From Halorubrum amylolyticum (GTDB lineage Archaea > Halobacteriota > Halobacteria > Halobacteriales > Haloferacaceae), in NCBI RefSeq assembly GCF_004114995.1, contig NZ_SDJP01000016.1, positions 1-64,000 on the forward strand: a stretch of DNA of 64,000 bases, written 5' to 3'. Shown piece by piece: positions 26,067 through 35,859 of the stretch (positions within the stretch are counted from its first letter, which is position 1; each line of letters opens with the position of its first letter). A model generated the notes under the pieces. That model was given only the letters and a program-made list of their open reading frames with translations, searched no databases and was not told the DNA's origin. The position numbers and the translations under genes are program-made.

Positions 26067-27176
26067 TCAGTCGTCGCCTTCGGCCGCCGTCTCGCCGGTC
26101 GAGTCGGCGACTCGCTTCGTCTCGCTGTCCACGCTGATTCCCTCCCAGTCGTCGTCGGTGTGGAACCCCTCGCGCTCCTTCGCGCCGGGCGCGACACGGA
26201 TGAACTCCGCCCGGTCACGGGCGCGCTCGATCGTATGGCCGCCGCAGTACGAGAGCCCCGAGCGAATCCCCTGACAGAACTCCTCGGCGACCGTCGCGAC
26301 CGGTCCCTTGTACGGCGTCAGCGCCTCGACGCCCTCGTCGGCGCCCACGTCGACGCCCTTGTCGTCGCGGTCCTCGGCGGCGGCGGTGGTCGCCATCCCT
26401 CGCGACCGCTTGTACCGCGTTCCGTCGACCTCGACGACCGCGCCGGGCGCCTCCGCCGTGCCGGCGAAGAGGCTACCGAGCATCACGGTGTCGGCGCCCG
26501 CCATCAGCGCCTTCACCGCGTCGCCGGAGGTGCGGATTCCGCCGTCGGCACAGACCGTCACGTCCAGCTCCGCGGCCGCGGTCGCGCAGTCGTCGACCGC
26601 GGTCAGCTGCGGCACGCCGGCCCCGGCGACCTTCCGCGTGGTGCAGTGCGACCCCGGGCCGATGCCGACCTTCACGCAGTCGGCGCCGGCGGCCGCGAGG
26701 TCCTCGACGCCCGCGGGCGTGGCGACGTTGCCGGCGACGAGATCCGTCTCCGGGAACTCGTCAGCGATCTCCTCGACCGCCGTGATCGCCCGTTCGAGGT
26801 GCCCGTGCGCGACGTCGACGACGAGGGCGTCCACGTCGGCCGCGACGAGCGCTGCGCTCCGGGCCACGTAGTCCTCGTTGATGCCGACCGCGGCGGCGAC
26901 CTGCTCGCCGGCCGCGGCCACGTCCTCGACCTGTGCCGCCTGCTCGTCGACGGTGAGAAAGCGGTGGAGCACGCCGAGCCCGCCGGCGCGGGAGAGTTCG
27001 ATCGCCAGCTCCGCCTCCGTGACGGTGTCCATCGCCGCCGAGACCAGCGGCGTCGTCAGTTCGACGCTCGGCGTGAGCCGCGTCGAGAGGTCCGCGTCGC
27101 TCCGGCTGTCGACCGGCGACCGCTGCGGGACGAGCAGCACGTCCCCGTAGCTCAGTCCGGTTCGTAGATCGTTCAT
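26067..27176 (-). CDS. CBS-less IMPDH/GMP reductase family protein
   Basis: A 369-residue TIM-barrel enzyme of the IMPDH/GMPR family. It begins [20 protein letters not shown], has the catalytic loop GPGSHCTTR (nucleophile Cys present) and the flap segment [18 protein letters not shown]. The CBS pair seen in the other copy (176-1663) is absent, going straight from [13 protein letters not shown] to the second half of the barrel. It could be a GMP reductase or a second IMPDH; the missing CBS pair and the divergent flap favour a distinct reaction or regulation. The start is the ATG at 27174-27176. Confidence 0.85.
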   Translation of the reverse strand: MNDLRTGLSYGDVLLVPQRSPVDSRSDADLSTRLTPSVELTTPLVSAAMDTVTEAELAIELSRAGGLGVLHRFLTVDEQAAQVEDVAAAGEQVAAAVGINEDYVARSAALVAADVDALVVDVAHGHLERAITAVEEIADEFPETDLVAGNVATPAGVEDLAAAGADCVKVGIGPGSHCTTRKVAGAGVPQLTAVDDCATAAAELDVTVCADGGIRTSGDAVKALMAGADTVMLGSLFAGTAEAPGAVVEVDGTRYKRSRGMATTAAAEDRDDKGVDVGADEGVEALTPYKGPVATVAEEFCQGIRSGLSYCGGHTIERARDRAEFIRVAPGAKEREGFHTDDDWEGISVDSETKRVADSTGETAAEGDD

Positions 27177-27289
27177 ACCCCTACCGAGGGGAGAGACACT
27201 CACTAATAAATCCCTCGGCGGACGGTCGGGACCGGGCGGTGACGCTCCGGCCGGGGCGGCCACGATCGCTCTCGGGTGCCCCCGGCCGC

Positions 27290-28456
27290 TCAGAATCCCT
27301 GCTCCGCCAGCGCGTCCTCCAGCGCCGCGAGGACGTACTCGACGTTCTTCGGGCGGGCGGAGTGGCCCATACAGCCGATCCGCCAGATGTCGCCTTCGAG
27401 GTCGCCGAGTCCGGACGCGATCTCCAGGTCGTACTCCGCGATGAGGTGGTCGATGACGGTGCCGTCGTCGATCCCGTCGGGCACCCGCACCGCGTTCAGG
27501 CTCGGGAGCCAGTACTCGTCGGGGGCGTTCATTTCGAGACCGAGATCCTGCAGGCCCGCCTTCAGGTCGCCGGCGACCTCGCGGTGACGCGCCCACCGCG
27601 CTTCGATCCCCTCCTCGGCGACGAGGCGGAGCGCCTCGCGGAGCGCGTACACGTTGGTAATCGGCGCAGTGTGGTGGTACGAGCGGTCGTCCCCCCAGTA
27701 TCCCTCAAGCAGCGAGAGGTCGAGGTACCACGACCGGGGCCGCTCGTCGCGGTCGAGCACCTTGTCCATCGCGCGGTCGTTGAGCGTGAGCGGGCTCGCG
27801 CCGGGCGGACACGAGAGGCACTTCTGCGGGCCGGAGTAGGCGGCGTCGATCCCCCACTCGTCGACGCGCAGCTCGACGCCGCCCAGCGAGGTGACGGAGT
27901 CGGCGATCACGAACGCGTCGTGGTCGTGCGCGATGTCGGTCAGCTCGGGGACGTTCGGCTGGAGGACCCCGGTCGAGGTCTCCGCGTGGACGAACCCGAA
28001 CACGTCCGGCTGGTGCTCGTCGAACGCGCGCTCGACATCGACCGGGTCGAGGGGCTCGCCCCACGGCGCCGACACCTCGACGACCTCGCCGCCCGCGCGC
28101 TCGGCCATCGACTTCATCCGCCCGCCGAAGTAGCCGTTCGTCGGGACCAGCATCGTGTCGCCCGGCTCGACGAGGTTGCCGACGGCCGCCTCCATCGACG
28201 CCGACCCGGTCCCGGAGACCGGGATCGTCCATTTGTTGTCGGTCCGGAACGTGTAGCGCAATAGCTCCTGTACCTCGTTCATGATCTCGACGAACGAGGG
28301 GTCGAGGTGGCCGACGAGTGGCGTGCTCATCCCCTTGAGCACGCGCGGATGAACGTCGCTCGGTCCCGGTCCCATCAGCGTCCGGTCCGGCGGCGTCAGT
28401 TCGCCCACGTCCGGTACGTCGCCGTCTCGCTCGGTCAGCGCGGATGCGTCACCCAT
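27290..28456 (-). CDS. Class V aminotransferase (alanine-glyoxylate or serine type)
   Basis: A 388-residue PLP enzyme. The N-terminus has LMGPGPSDVHPRVLKGMSTP, which is diagnostic of alanine-glyoxylate/serine-pyruvate aminotransferases. GTGSASMEAAV binds the PLP phosphate. ADSVTSLGGVEL supplies the PLP-ring Asp, and SGPQKCLSCPPG carries the Schiff-base Lys (about residue 205). It likely transaminates glyoxylate, serine or alanine. The start at 28454-28456 is preferred to an upstream ATG that adds nine residues. Confidence 0.9.
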   Translation of the reverse strand: MGDASALTERDGDVPDVGELTPPDRTLMGPGPSDVHPRVLKGMSTPLVGHLDPSFVEIMNEVQELLRYTFRTDNKWTIPVSGTGSASMEAAVGNLVEPGDTMLVPTNGYFGGRMKSMAERAGGEVVEVSAPWGEPLDPVDVERAFDEHQPDVFGFVHAETSTGVLQPNVPELTDIAHDHDAFVIADSVTSLGGVELRVDEWGIDAAYSGPQKCLSCPPGASPLTLNDRAMDKVLDRDERPRSWYLDLSLLEGYWGDDRSYHHTAPITNVYALREALRLVAEEGIEARWARHREVAGDLKAGLQDLGLEMNAPDEYWLPSLNAVRVPDGIDDGTVIDHLIAEYDLEIASGLGDLEGDIWRIGCMGHSARPKNVEYVLAALEDALAEQGF

Positions 28457-28543
28457 GGAGGGAGGTACCGAGAGCAGCGGCAAAAGCGCGACGGAACCCG
28501 AGAGGCGGGCCGGAGAGTCGCGGAACGCTCCCGGCTCCGCCGG

Positions 28544-30493
28544 TTACTCCGCGTCGACGAAGTCCGGCTCCGTCCGCTTCTCGTCGCGCTCGGCGACGAG
28601 GTGGTCGACGAACGCGTCGAGGTCGACGTCGCCGCGCTGGTTCTCGAAGCGGTCGCGGACCGAGACGGTGCCCGCCTCCTGCTCGTCGTCGCCGACGATC
28701 ACCATGTACGGGAGCCGGTCGTCGTGGCCGGCGCGGATCTTGCGGCCGACCGTCCAGTCGCGGTCCTCGACCTCGGCGCGGAAACCGGCGTCTTCGAGTT
28801 CGTTTTTCACGCGGTGCGCGTAGCCGAGCGTCTCGTCGGAGACCGGGAGGATGCGGACCTGCTCGGGCGCGAGCCACAGCGGGAAGTCGCCGTCGAAGTG
28901 CTCGATGAGCACCATGAAGAAGCGCTCGTAGCTCCCGTACAGCGCGCGGTGGATCATCACCGGCTGGTGGTCCTCGTTGTCCTCCCCCGTGTAGGTGAGA
29001 TCGAACCGGTCGGGCATGTTGAAGTCGAGCTGGACCGTCGGACCGTCCCAGACGCGGCCCAGCGCGTCCTCGAAGCCGAAGTCGATCTTCGGGCCGTAGA
29101 AGGCGCCGTCGCCGGGCTCGACGTCGTAGTCGTAGCCGCCCGATTCGAGCACGTCGCGGAGCTGCTCCTCCGCGGACTCCCAGATCTCGTCGCCGCCGAC
29201 CGACTTGTCGGGGCGGGTCGCCAGCGCGACCTCGACGTCGAGATCCAGCGTCTCGACGACCTCGAAGATCATCTCGATCACCGACTCGATCTCTTGGCGG
29301 ATCTGGTCCGGCCGGACGAACAGGTGACCGTCGTCGATGGTGAACGACCAGACGCGCGAGAGGCCCGAGAGCTCGCCGCGCTGCTCCTTCCGGTACACCT
29401 TCCCGTTCTCGAAGTAGCGCTGCGGGAGGTCGCGGTACGACCACGACTGCTGGTCGAAGATCGTCGCGTGGCCCGGGCAGTTCATCGGCTTGAGCCCGTA
29501 CTCCTCGTCGTTCACGTCGAGGAGGAACATGTCGTCTTTGTAGTTCTCGTAGTGACCGGATTTTTTCCACAGCTCCGTCCGGAACACGTGGGGCGTTTCG
29601 ACCTCCTCGTAGCCGTGATCCCGGTTGAGCTCGTTCGCGAAGTCCGACAGCTCGCGGAGCACGGTCTTCCCGGGCGGGTGGTACAGCGGGAGGCCGGGAC
29701 CGGTCACCGTCGGGATCGAGAAGAGGTTCATCTCCTGCCCGATCTTGCGGTGGTCGCGTTCCATCGCCTCCTCGCGCAGTTCGAGGTGCTCTTCGAGGGC
29801 GGCCTCGGAGGCGAACGCCGTGCCGTACACGCGGGTCAGCGTGTCGTTGTCCTCGTCGCCGCGCCAGTAGGCGGCCGAGACCTCCAGCAAGGTCGCCGCG
29901 CCGATCTCGCCCGTCGACTCGACGTGCGGCCCCTGACAGAGGTCCCGCCAGCCGTCCTGTTCGTAGAAGGTGACCTCCTCGTCGTCGGCCTCCTCCTCCA
30001 AGATCTGCTGTTTGTACTCGTTGTCGGCGTAGATCTCCGTGGCCTCCTCGCGGGACCGGACCTCGCGCTCGATGTCGTAGTCGGCCGCGATGATCTCGTC
30101 CATCTCCGCTTCGATGGCGTCGAGGTCGTCCTCGTCGAGGTCCACGTCGGTCACGTCGTAGTAGAACCCCTCGTCGGTCGGGGGGCCGATGGTCAGGGTC
30201 GCCTCGGAGTGGAGCCGCTGGAGCGCCTGCGCGAAGACGTGGGCCGCGGAGTGGCGCAACACCGTGAGGTACTCGTCGGACTGGTCCGTGACGATCTCGA
30301 TCCGTGCGCCGTCGTGGACCGTCGCGTACTTTTCGACGAGTTCGCCGTCGATCTTCCCCGCGACCGTGTCGCGACCGAGCCCGGGTCCGATCTCGAAGGC
30401 GACGTCTTCGACTGTCGCCCCCGCCGGAACGTCCAGCTCTGATCCGTCCGGAAGGACGACCGTCACGTCGGCCTGCGCATCGGTCTCGCTCAT
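28544..30493 (-). CDS. thrS: Threonyl-tRNA synthetase, bacterial type
   Basis: Charges tRNA-Thr. The 649 residues have all bacterial ThrRS domains: TGS (about 8-70), the editing N2 domain with [14 protein letters not shown] (about 80-245), the class II catalytic core (about 260-540) with [15 protein letters not shown] and the zinc-site Cys, [18 protein letters not shown] (motif 2), and motif 3 near [11 protein letters not shown]. The anticodon-binding domain is at 545-640. The start at 30491-30493 follows family length; the upstream ATGs read into the intergenic region. Confidence 0.96.
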   Translation of the reverse strand: MSETDAQADVTVVLPDGSELDVPAGATVEDVAFEIGPGLGRDTVAGKIDGELVEKYATVHDGARIEIVTDQSDEYLTVLRHSAAHVFAQALQRLHSEATLTIGPPTDEGFYYDVTDVDLDEDDLDAIEAEMDEIIAADYDIEREVRSREEATEIYADNEYKQQILEEEADDEEVTFYEQDGWRDLCQGPHVESTGEIGAATLLEVSAAYWRGDEDNDTLTRVYGTAFASEAALEEHLELREEAMERDHRKIGQEMNLFSIPTVTGPGLPLYHPPGKTVLRELSDFANELNRDHGYEEVETPHVFRTELWKKSGHYENYKDDMFLLDVNDEEYGLKPMNCPGHATIFDQQSWSYRDLPQRYFENGKVYRKEQRGELSGLSRVWSFTIDDGHLFVRPDQIRQEIESVIEMIFEVVETLDLDVEVALATRPDKSVGGDEIWESAEEQLRDVLESGGYDYDVEPGDGAFYGPKIDFGFEDALGRVWDGPTVQLDFNMPDRFDLTYTGEDNEDHQPVMIHRALYGSYERFFMVLIEHFDGDFPLWLAPEQVRILPVSDETLGYAHRVKNELEDAGFRAEVEDRDWTVGRKIRAGHDDRLPYMVIVGDDEQEAGTVSVRDRFENQRGDVDLDAFVDHLVAERDEKRTEPDFVDAE

Positions 30494-30700
30494 ACCTCTT
30501 CGGAACCGGACGAGGGGCATAAGTTTGTTCGATCCCCGGCACGGCGTCACGCCATTCGAGGCAGCGGTCTCTCGCCGTGATGGTCGCTCCTACTGCGACG
30601 TTCGCTCCGATCCCCCGGCAACGCCCGCCGTCATCGACGAGAAGGGACGGCCGCACCGATCATGGAAACACGCAAAAGGGGCGGCAACGATTGCGGCAAT

Positions 30701-31681
30701 ATGACGACCCATCAGGAACCCCTGTCGTCTGTGTTGGAGACGATCGGGGAGACGCCGCTCGTTCGGGTGCACGACTCCCCGGACGAGGTGCCGGTGTACG
30801 CGAAGCTGGAGTCGTTCAACCCCGGTGCGAGCATCAAGGACCGCATCGGGAAGTACATGCTCGAACGGATGCTCGAACGCGGCGACATGGGGGAGGGCGG
30901 CACCGTCGTCGAGCCGACCGCCGGCAACACCGGGATCGGGCTGGCGGTCGCGGCCAAGCAGCTGGGGCTGAACGCGGTGTTCGTCGTCCCCGAGCGGTTC
31001 TCCGTGGAGAAACAGCAGCTCATGCGCGCGCTCGGCGCCGAGGTGGTCAACACCCCGAGCGAGGACGGGATGGGGTTCGCCATCGACCGCGCCCACGAGA
31101 TCGCCGACGAACTCGACGACGCGGTCGTCCCCCAGCAGTTCTCGAACCCGCTCAACGCCGAGGCGCACTACGCGACCACCGGCCCCGAGATCGGCGACGC
31201 GCTCGACGGCAAGGTGGGGGCCGTCGTCGCCGGCTGCGGCACCGCCGGGACGCTGATGGGGATGGCCCGCTACTTCCGCGAGAAACACCCCGGCACCCAC
31301 GTCGTCGCCGTCGAGCCCGCCGGCTCCGCGTACCGCGAGTTCCTCGGCGAGGACGTGGACCACGAGGAGTACAAGACGGAGGGGATCGGCACCCACGACG
31401 TCTCGCGGAACGAGCTGTTCGACCCGGAGCTCGTCGACGACATCCACGCCGTCCCCGACCGCGAGGTCCACGAGGAGATGGGGCGGCTCGCAGCCGAGGA
31501 GGGACAGCTCGTCGCCTCCTCCGCGGCCGCGAACGCGATCGCGGCCAAGCGGGTCGCCCGCGGAATCCGCGACGGCGAGATCGACGCCCCCTACGAGGCC
31601 GTCGCCACCGTGTTCCCCGACTCCTCGGAGCGGTACCTCTCGAAGGGCGTGTACCGGTCGTTCGAGGAGTGGGAGGGATGA
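30701..31681 (+). CDS. PLP-dependent cysteine synthase family protein
   Basis: A 326-residue fold-type II PLP enzyme. It shows SFNPGASIKDRIGKYML (PLP Lys), EPTAGNTGIGLA (substrate loop) and VAGCGTAGTLMGMARYF (phosphate-binding Gly loop). It makes cysteine from O-acetylserine or O-phosphoserine, or is a cystathionine beta-synthase-like enzyme; the exact substrate is not decided by sequence. The ATG at 30701 is in a good context; an earlier in-frame ATG at 30662 would add thirteen residues. Confidence 0.9.
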   Translation: MTTHQEPLSSVLETIGETPLVRVHDSPDEVPVYAKLESFNPGASIKDRIGKYMLERMLERGDMGEGGTVVEPTAGNTGIGLAVAAKQLGLNAVFVVPERFSVEKQQLMRALGAEVVNTPSEDGMGFAIDRAHEIADELDDAVVPQQFSNPLNAEAHYATTGPEIGDALDGKVGAVVAGCGTAGTLMGMARYFREKHPGTHVVAVEPAGSAYREFLGEDVDHEEYKTEGIGTHDVSRNELFDPELVDDIHAVPDREVHEEMGRLAAEEGQLVASSAAANAIAAKRVARGIRDGEIDAPYEAVATVFPDSSERYLSKGVYRSFEEWEG

Positions 31682-31709
31682 GGTCGGACGCAGCGCGGCG
31701 CCTGTTCGT

Positions 31710-32132
31710 TTATCCGCGAAGGCGCCCGTGCTCGACCTTCAGACACCGGTCCTGAACGATCTCGATCCCGTCCGCCTCCGCCTCCGCGGCCGACTCGTCG
31801 TGGCTGATCCCCAGCTGGAGCCACGCCGCGCCCGCGTCGCCGCGCTCGGCGTGTCGCTCGCGCACCGCGGCGAGGACCCCCGGCACCTCCTCGCTCGGAC
31901 GGAACACGTTCACGAGGTCCACGTCGGCCTCGACGTCGGCGAGTTCGTCGAACGCCGGCTCGCCGAGCACCTCGTCGGCGAAGGGGTTCACCGGAATTAC
32001 ACGGTACCCGTGGCGCTGGAGGTACGCCGGCACGTCGTGGGCGGCCTTCCCGGGCGTCGTCGAGCAGCCGATCACGGCGATCGCGTCGGCGTCGAGCAGT
32101 CGGTCGAGCCCCTCGTCGTCGGTGATGGGCAT
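31710..32132 (-). CDS. CoA-binding domain protein (YccU-like)
   Basis: A 140-residue Rossmann-fold protein with the CoA-binding pattern IAVIGCSTTPGKAAHDVPAY and then YRVIPVNPFADEVLGEPAF. Such single-domain proteins are widespread and of unclear function. I chose the ATG at 32130-32132; an AT-rich TATA-like stretch lies about 25 bases upstream at 32155-32162. It is convergent with the cysteine synthase gene. Confidence 0.88.
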   Translation of the reverse strand: MPITDDEGLDRLLDADAIAVIGCSTTPGKAAHDVPAYLQRHGYRVIPVNPFADEVLGEPAFDELADVEADVDLVNVFRPSEEVPGVLAAVRERHAERGDAGAAWLQLGISHDESAAEAEADGIEIVQDRCLKVEHGRLRG

Positions 32133-32160
32133 AGCTGCGAGTACGTGGGCGCGCAAATTA

Positions 32161-32220
32161 AACCACCCGGCGGCCGAAGGAACCACCCGGCGGCTGAAGG
32201 GTTCAGCGACCCGGCGGCTA
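32161..32220. repeat. Short tandem repeat in divergent-spacing region
   Basis: The 20-base unit AACCACCCGGCGGCCGAAGG at 32161-32180 is repeated at 32181-32200 with one change. A partial third copy (CGACCCGGCGGCTA) follows at 32207-32220. It lies between the CoA-binding gene's TATA-like stretch and the end of the next gene, so it could be a binding site or merely slippage. Confidence 0.7.
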
Positions 32221-32233
32221 CAACGCCCGCCGC

Positions 32234-32836
32234 TCAGGCCAGTCGGATCTCGAGCTCGCCGTCCTCGGGAACCGTGATAACGCCGTCGAAGAGCTGCTTG
32301 AGCGTGTTCATCGCCTGCTCGTCGTGGGAGGTCGAGTCGATGCTGAACAGCCCGAGGCCGTTCACGCTCTGTATCCGGCCGGTGAACACATGGAGGAAGC
32401 GGAACACCGTCTGGAGGTCAGAATACATCAACAGCGTCGACAGCGAGTGGACCGTCACGCGGTTCTGTTCGATCCCCCGATCGCCGAACGCCTGGAGGAA
32501 CTCCGAGAGCTTGATCCCGATGCCGGTCATGTCCACCGGCGAGGAGGCGTACTTGATCCGGTCGGACTCGCGGGCGTCGCTGACGCCCTGCTGGCGGGTG
32601 ACGCAGTCGACGACCGCGACCGGCTTCCCCTCGTAGGGCGTCCGCTTCTGGTAGTCCTTCAGGACGCGCTCGGCGCCGTCCTTGGTGGTGACGACGATCG
32701 CGCCGTCGCCGCGCTCGGTCCCGGCCGCCAACAGATCCATCATCAGCGACCGCTTGCCGGTGAGCGGCGGGCCGGCGAGAAGGAGGTTCGTCCCGGGCTC
32801 GACCTCCTCGTCGAAGTGTGGCCTCAGGTCATACAT
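32234..32836 (-). CDS. RecA-fold (RAD55/KaiC-like) ATPase
   Basis: A 200-residue haloarchaeal RecA-superfamily protein. The Walker A motif is GPPLTGKRSLM near residue 22; it begins MYDLRPHFDEEVEPGTNLLL. A Walker B-like segment is TVHSLSTLLMYSD. It lacks most of the full KaiC core, as usual for this short haloarchaeal family, often placed near regulators or circadian-type signalling proteins. The role is unknown. The ATG at 32834-32836 is chosen because longer starts add a basic leader only. Confidence 0.82.
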   Translation of the reverse strand: MYDLRPHFDEEVEPGTNLLLAGPPLTGKRSLMMDLLAAGTERGDGAIVVTTKDGAERVLKDYQKRTPYEGKPVAVVDCVTRQQGVSDARESDRIKYASSPVDMTGIGIKLSEFLQAFGDRGIEQNRVTVHSLSTLLMYSDLQTVFRFLHVFTGRIQSVNGLGLFSIDSTSHDEQAMNTLKQLFDGVITVPEDGELEIRLA

Positions 32837-33050
32837 GGGCGCACCTCGGCGACGACAGAACCGATTCGGGCCGCTCGTTCGGCTGCGACGCCGTACGACC
32901 AAGACACATCTACTACGGAAACCATGCCGGGTCCCGATAATATTCTTTTTGATCGCCCGTGGTGCCGGGATCGATGAACACGCCCCAACGCGTCCGGAGG
33001 CGATTCCGAATCGCGGGACTTAACTCTCTCTCCGGAATAGCGAGTCGTAC

Positions 33051-33125
33051 GGGCGCTTAGCTCAGTCTGGATAGAGTGCTTGGCTTCGGACCAAGCTGTC
33101 GCGGGTTCAAATCCTGCAGCGCCCA
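33051..33125 (+). tRNA. tRNA-Arg(TCG), attachment site of an integrated element
   Basis: The acceptor GGGCGCT (33051-33057) pairs with AGCGCCC (33118-33124), with discriminator A at 33125. The anticodon stem is CTTGG/CCAAG, with TCG at 33086-33088. The T-loop is TTCAAAT. A tyrosine integrase begins 135 bases beyond the 3' end, the standard layout for tRNA-targeted integration. Confidence 0.95.
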
Positions 33126-33259
33126 TTCGTTCCGCTGTTCCTAAGGAACCACAGGACGTGAGCAGTGCCCTTAAGAAACGATGTCTTTTCCGCGGTAAGA
33201 GTTCAAGTCGTGACGACTTCGCCCCCGACTGTGTCTGGCGGTTCCGGAGAGCCAAACTC

Positions 33260-34276
33260 ATGGAACCTATCGAACCCGAAGCAGCGCTCGCATTGTACAT
33301 CGAAGACAAGAAACGAGAGTCAGCTGACTCAACAATCCGGAGCCACCGATCCCGACTCGGTCACTTCATCGACTGGTGCGACGAGACCGAACTCGGTAAC
33401 ATGAACGACTTGACCGCCAGGAAAGCGCACGAATACCGAGTGTGGCGACGCACCGAACGCGGTGACCCGAACAGCGTGACGATGAAAACGCAAATGGACA
33501 CGTTCCGCGTGTTCGCCCGTTGGTGCGAGAGCATCGACGCCGTCCCCGACGGACTCTCGGAGAAAATACTGTCACCGGAACTCGGCAAGCACGAAAACGA
33601 ACGCGATGACATGCTCGACCCGGACGTCGGCGACAATGTCCTCGAACACCTCGCCAAATTCGAGTACGCGACACGGGAACACGTAGTTCACATTCTAATC
33701 TGGCGCGGATTATTGAGACGAGGAGGCATCAGGACACTCGACCAGCAGGATCTCGTCACAGACACGGACACGCCACACCTCAAGGTCCGTCACCGACCCG
33801 AAACGAACACACCGCTGAAGAAGAAAGGAGACGGTGAACGACGAACCGGTCTCAAACCCGGAACCGTTGAAGTCCTGCAGGATCACATCGACACTCACCG
33901 GCACGACGTCAAGGACGAGCACGACCGCCAACCGCTCGTGACAACCAGCCGGGGACGCCCGCACCTGCAGACCATCCAGTCGGACAGCTACGCCGCGACG
34001 CGCCCATGCATCGTATCCGGGGAGTGCCCGCACGACCAGGACATTGACGAGTGCACGGCCGCCGTGAACCGGTCGAGAGCGTACGAGTGCCCATCGAGCA
34101 AGTCACCGCACGCCGTTCGAAGAGGAGCAATCACTCGCGCACTATCGCTCGATATCCCCGCTCGCGCGATCGCGGACCGTGCCAGCAGTGACGTGGACAC
34201 ACTCTCGAAGCACTACGACCGGCGCGATGAGAAAACACGAATGCAGCAACGCCGAGAATACTTGACTGGCATCTGA
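33260..34276 (+). CDS. Tyrosine recombinase (integrase)
   Basis: A 338-residue site-specific recombinase. The N-terminal half (about residues 1-100) is a SAM-like core-binding domain. The catalytic domain has an Arg in LIWRGLLRRGGIRTL, the HxxR box SPHAVRRGAITRAL and the nucleophile Tyr in LSKHYDRR near the end. It probably integrated the element at the adjacent tRNA-Arg. I chose the ATG at 33260; the frame is open further upstream into the tRNA gene but has no good start. Its stop lies before a 300-base repeat-containing gap. Confidence 0.92.
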   Translation: MEPIEPEAALALYIEDKKRESADSTIRSHRSRLGHFIDWCDETELGNMNDLTARKAHEYRVWRRTERGDPNSVTMKTQMDTFRVFARWCESIDAVPDGLSEKILSPELGKHENERDDMLDPDVGDNVLEHLAKFEYATREHVVHILIWRGLLRRGGIRTLDQQDLVTDTDTPHLKVRHRPETNTPLKKKGDGERRTGLKPGTVEVLQDHIDTHRHDVKDEHDRQPLVTTSRGRPHLQTIQSDSYAATRPCIVSGECPHDQDIDECTAAVNRSRAYECPSSKSPHAVRRGAITRALSLDIPARAIADRASSDVDTLSKHYDRRDEKTRMQQRREYLTGI

Positions 34277-34579
34277 CCGGGACGACTGACAGCACGACCA
34301 TATCGTTGGTTGAGAAGTGTAAGAGTACACTCGAATCCTCTTACAATCAGACGAAACACCCGACAGACCTCGTGTAGATTCTTAGGCACCGTAAGGCACT
34401 ATAAGCTCATTTTACGCCGTGAAAACTATCTGTGAGAGTGTAAGAGACCTGGAACGCTCCGAAGAGGTGTAGTGTAATAGGTGATTTGAGGAGGGGATTT
34501 ACCCCCTGGTCCGCGAGCCCCGCAGTCGCCGGTCAGGCTATGACTCACTCGCCGTGAAGCTCATCCTTGACAACAACGG
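34277..34579. other. Gap of 303 bases with short repeats
   Basis: No gene seen. GTGTAAGAG occurs at 34317 and 34438, and an inverted CTCTTACA lies between them. It is more AT-rich than the flanks. It may hold the end of the integrase transcript or protein-binding sites of the element. Confidence 0.4.
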
Positions 34580-35560
34580 TCAGAGTAACTCTTCCGGGAT
34601 CCCGGTGAATGGTGCTTGCGTCGCACCCCCGCATGAACGACATTCCCAATAGAGACGCGCGCGTTTTTCCCCGTCAGTCTCAACGTCCGACCGGAGGACA
34701 TCAGGCCGCTTGATAGGGTGGTGGAACTCTCTCTTGCAGTTAGGGTTGTTGCAAGCCCAAGCCGGTTCCTTCGTTTGACGGTATCGGATACTCTTCGAAC
34801 CACACGGACACCCGCAACAGTGGCAGTCGATGATGTGAGACGAGAAGTCGTCAGGGTCGCAGTGCTCGTAATCCGAATTCCCATCAGTCATGCTACCGCC
34901 GCGAATCCCGTTCAGACCGCGCTCTAACGGACTGTCCCAAGGGTGCGACGCGCCGCACTGGTCACACCGTTCGGGCCCGCTCTCGGACGCGTCAGTGACG
35001 CCAGGACCATCAGGCAACTCCTCATCAGGAAGGAACACGGGAAGACCATCGAGACGATCGTCAGTATCTGACGTCGAAGCAGGGTTCACGTCTGCTTGGT
35101 CGATATCCTCGAACGCGGAGAGCCCCGCTTGCGTTTCGTGCACAGTGGAAGGGTCGCGTGTCTTCGCATCGATTATTCGTTCACGCCGAAGCCGGGCGCG
35201 GTAATCTGCTTTCCGCGCCAGCTCTTCTCGCTCCCGTTTGATGACTTGCGGGCCTTTCGTCAAGTCCAACTCGCTGAGAGCGTCACCTGGTTCGGTGATG
35301 GCCGCGGGACGACTGTACACGCCGGTCTGTCGGGATGCCCACAACGACGGTTGTGCCGCGGGGTTGATACTCACAGACCCTGTGCGGTCCGGAGTCCAGT
35401 GGTACGACGGTTCACCGATGACGTTGAGATGCTGTTCCCGGCGATAGACGGTCACCGGGATCTCGACTCCACTCTCGCCCGTATGGAACTTTGTCACCGG
35501 GAGGTGAGCAGGTTCCGCGGAGGCGACCAGTGCAGGTGTTCTGTTGAGTAATTCTACCAT
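34580..35560 (-). CDS. Element protein with multiple zinc-finger motifs, unknown function
   Basis: A 326-residue protein. Residues 80-190 are charged and probably coiled or disordered. The C-terminal part has CDQCGASHPW (about residue 205), CHCCGCPCGSK (about 250), CNNPNCKREFHHP (about 272) and CRSCGG (about 308), so two or three zinc sites. It does not resemble a family I know. It is transcribed towards the integrase and diverges from the replication module, so it may be a repressor or copy-control protein, which is inference. The start at 35558-35560 is the first ATG; an alternative TTG lies 9 bases upstream. Confidence 0.6.
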   Translation of the reverse strand: MVELLNRTPALVASAEPAHLPVTKFHTGESGVEIPVTVYRREQHLNVIGEPSYHWTPDRTGSVSINPAAQPSLWASRQTGVYSRPAAITEPGDALSELDLTKGPQVIKREREELARKADYRARLRRERIIDAKTRDPSTVHETQAGLSAFEDIDQADVNPASTSDTDDRLDGLPVFLPDEELPDGPGVTDASESGPERCDQCGASHPWDSPLERGLNGIRGGSMTDGNSDYEHCDPDDFSSHIIDCHCCGCPCGSKSIRYRQTKEPAWACNNPNCKREFHHPIKRPDVLRSDVETDGEKRARLYWECRSCGGATQAPFTGIPEELL

Positions 35561-35655
35561 GTTTATCAATTACTCCTTGTCGACCATAACTGTGATCCGG
35601 CACCCCTGATACCGGACGATTTCATCGAACCTCTTCCCGAGGCGAGCGAGATTGT

Positions 35656-35859
35656 CAACTCCGTGAACAACGATGTTGGTGAAGTCGTGTACACGGTGGT
35701 GAAGAAGCCGTGAACACAACGTTGTTGATGAACAGTGAATGAATGAACACTCTCGCTTATCGACACTCTCAGGCCCTGAAACGCCGTGTTACACTCGCCA
35801 CGCACTCCGTCAACAACGTTGGTGAAGAAGTCGTGAACACAACGTTGGTGAACACACTG
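35656..35859 (+). repeat. Iteron array, candidate replication origin
   Basis: Five imperfect copies of a motif near AACAACGTTGGTGAA occur, at about 35666, 35689 (weak), 35713, 35811 and 35835. Several are separated by the spacer AAGTCGTGAAC. The core CAACGTTG is palindromic. The array is in the non-coding gap that leads to the prim-pol helicase gene, a normal place for the origin of a plasmid or virus. Confidence 0.7.

Noticed and set aside
28307..30442. Long plus-strand open frame opposite thrS and the aminotransferase
   Set aside because: Antisense shadow of well-conserved ThrRS; composition not halophilic.
35656..35859. Possible CRISPR array
   Set aside because: Repeats are short, imperfect and irregularly spaced, and no cas genes are present. 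The iteron explanation fits better.
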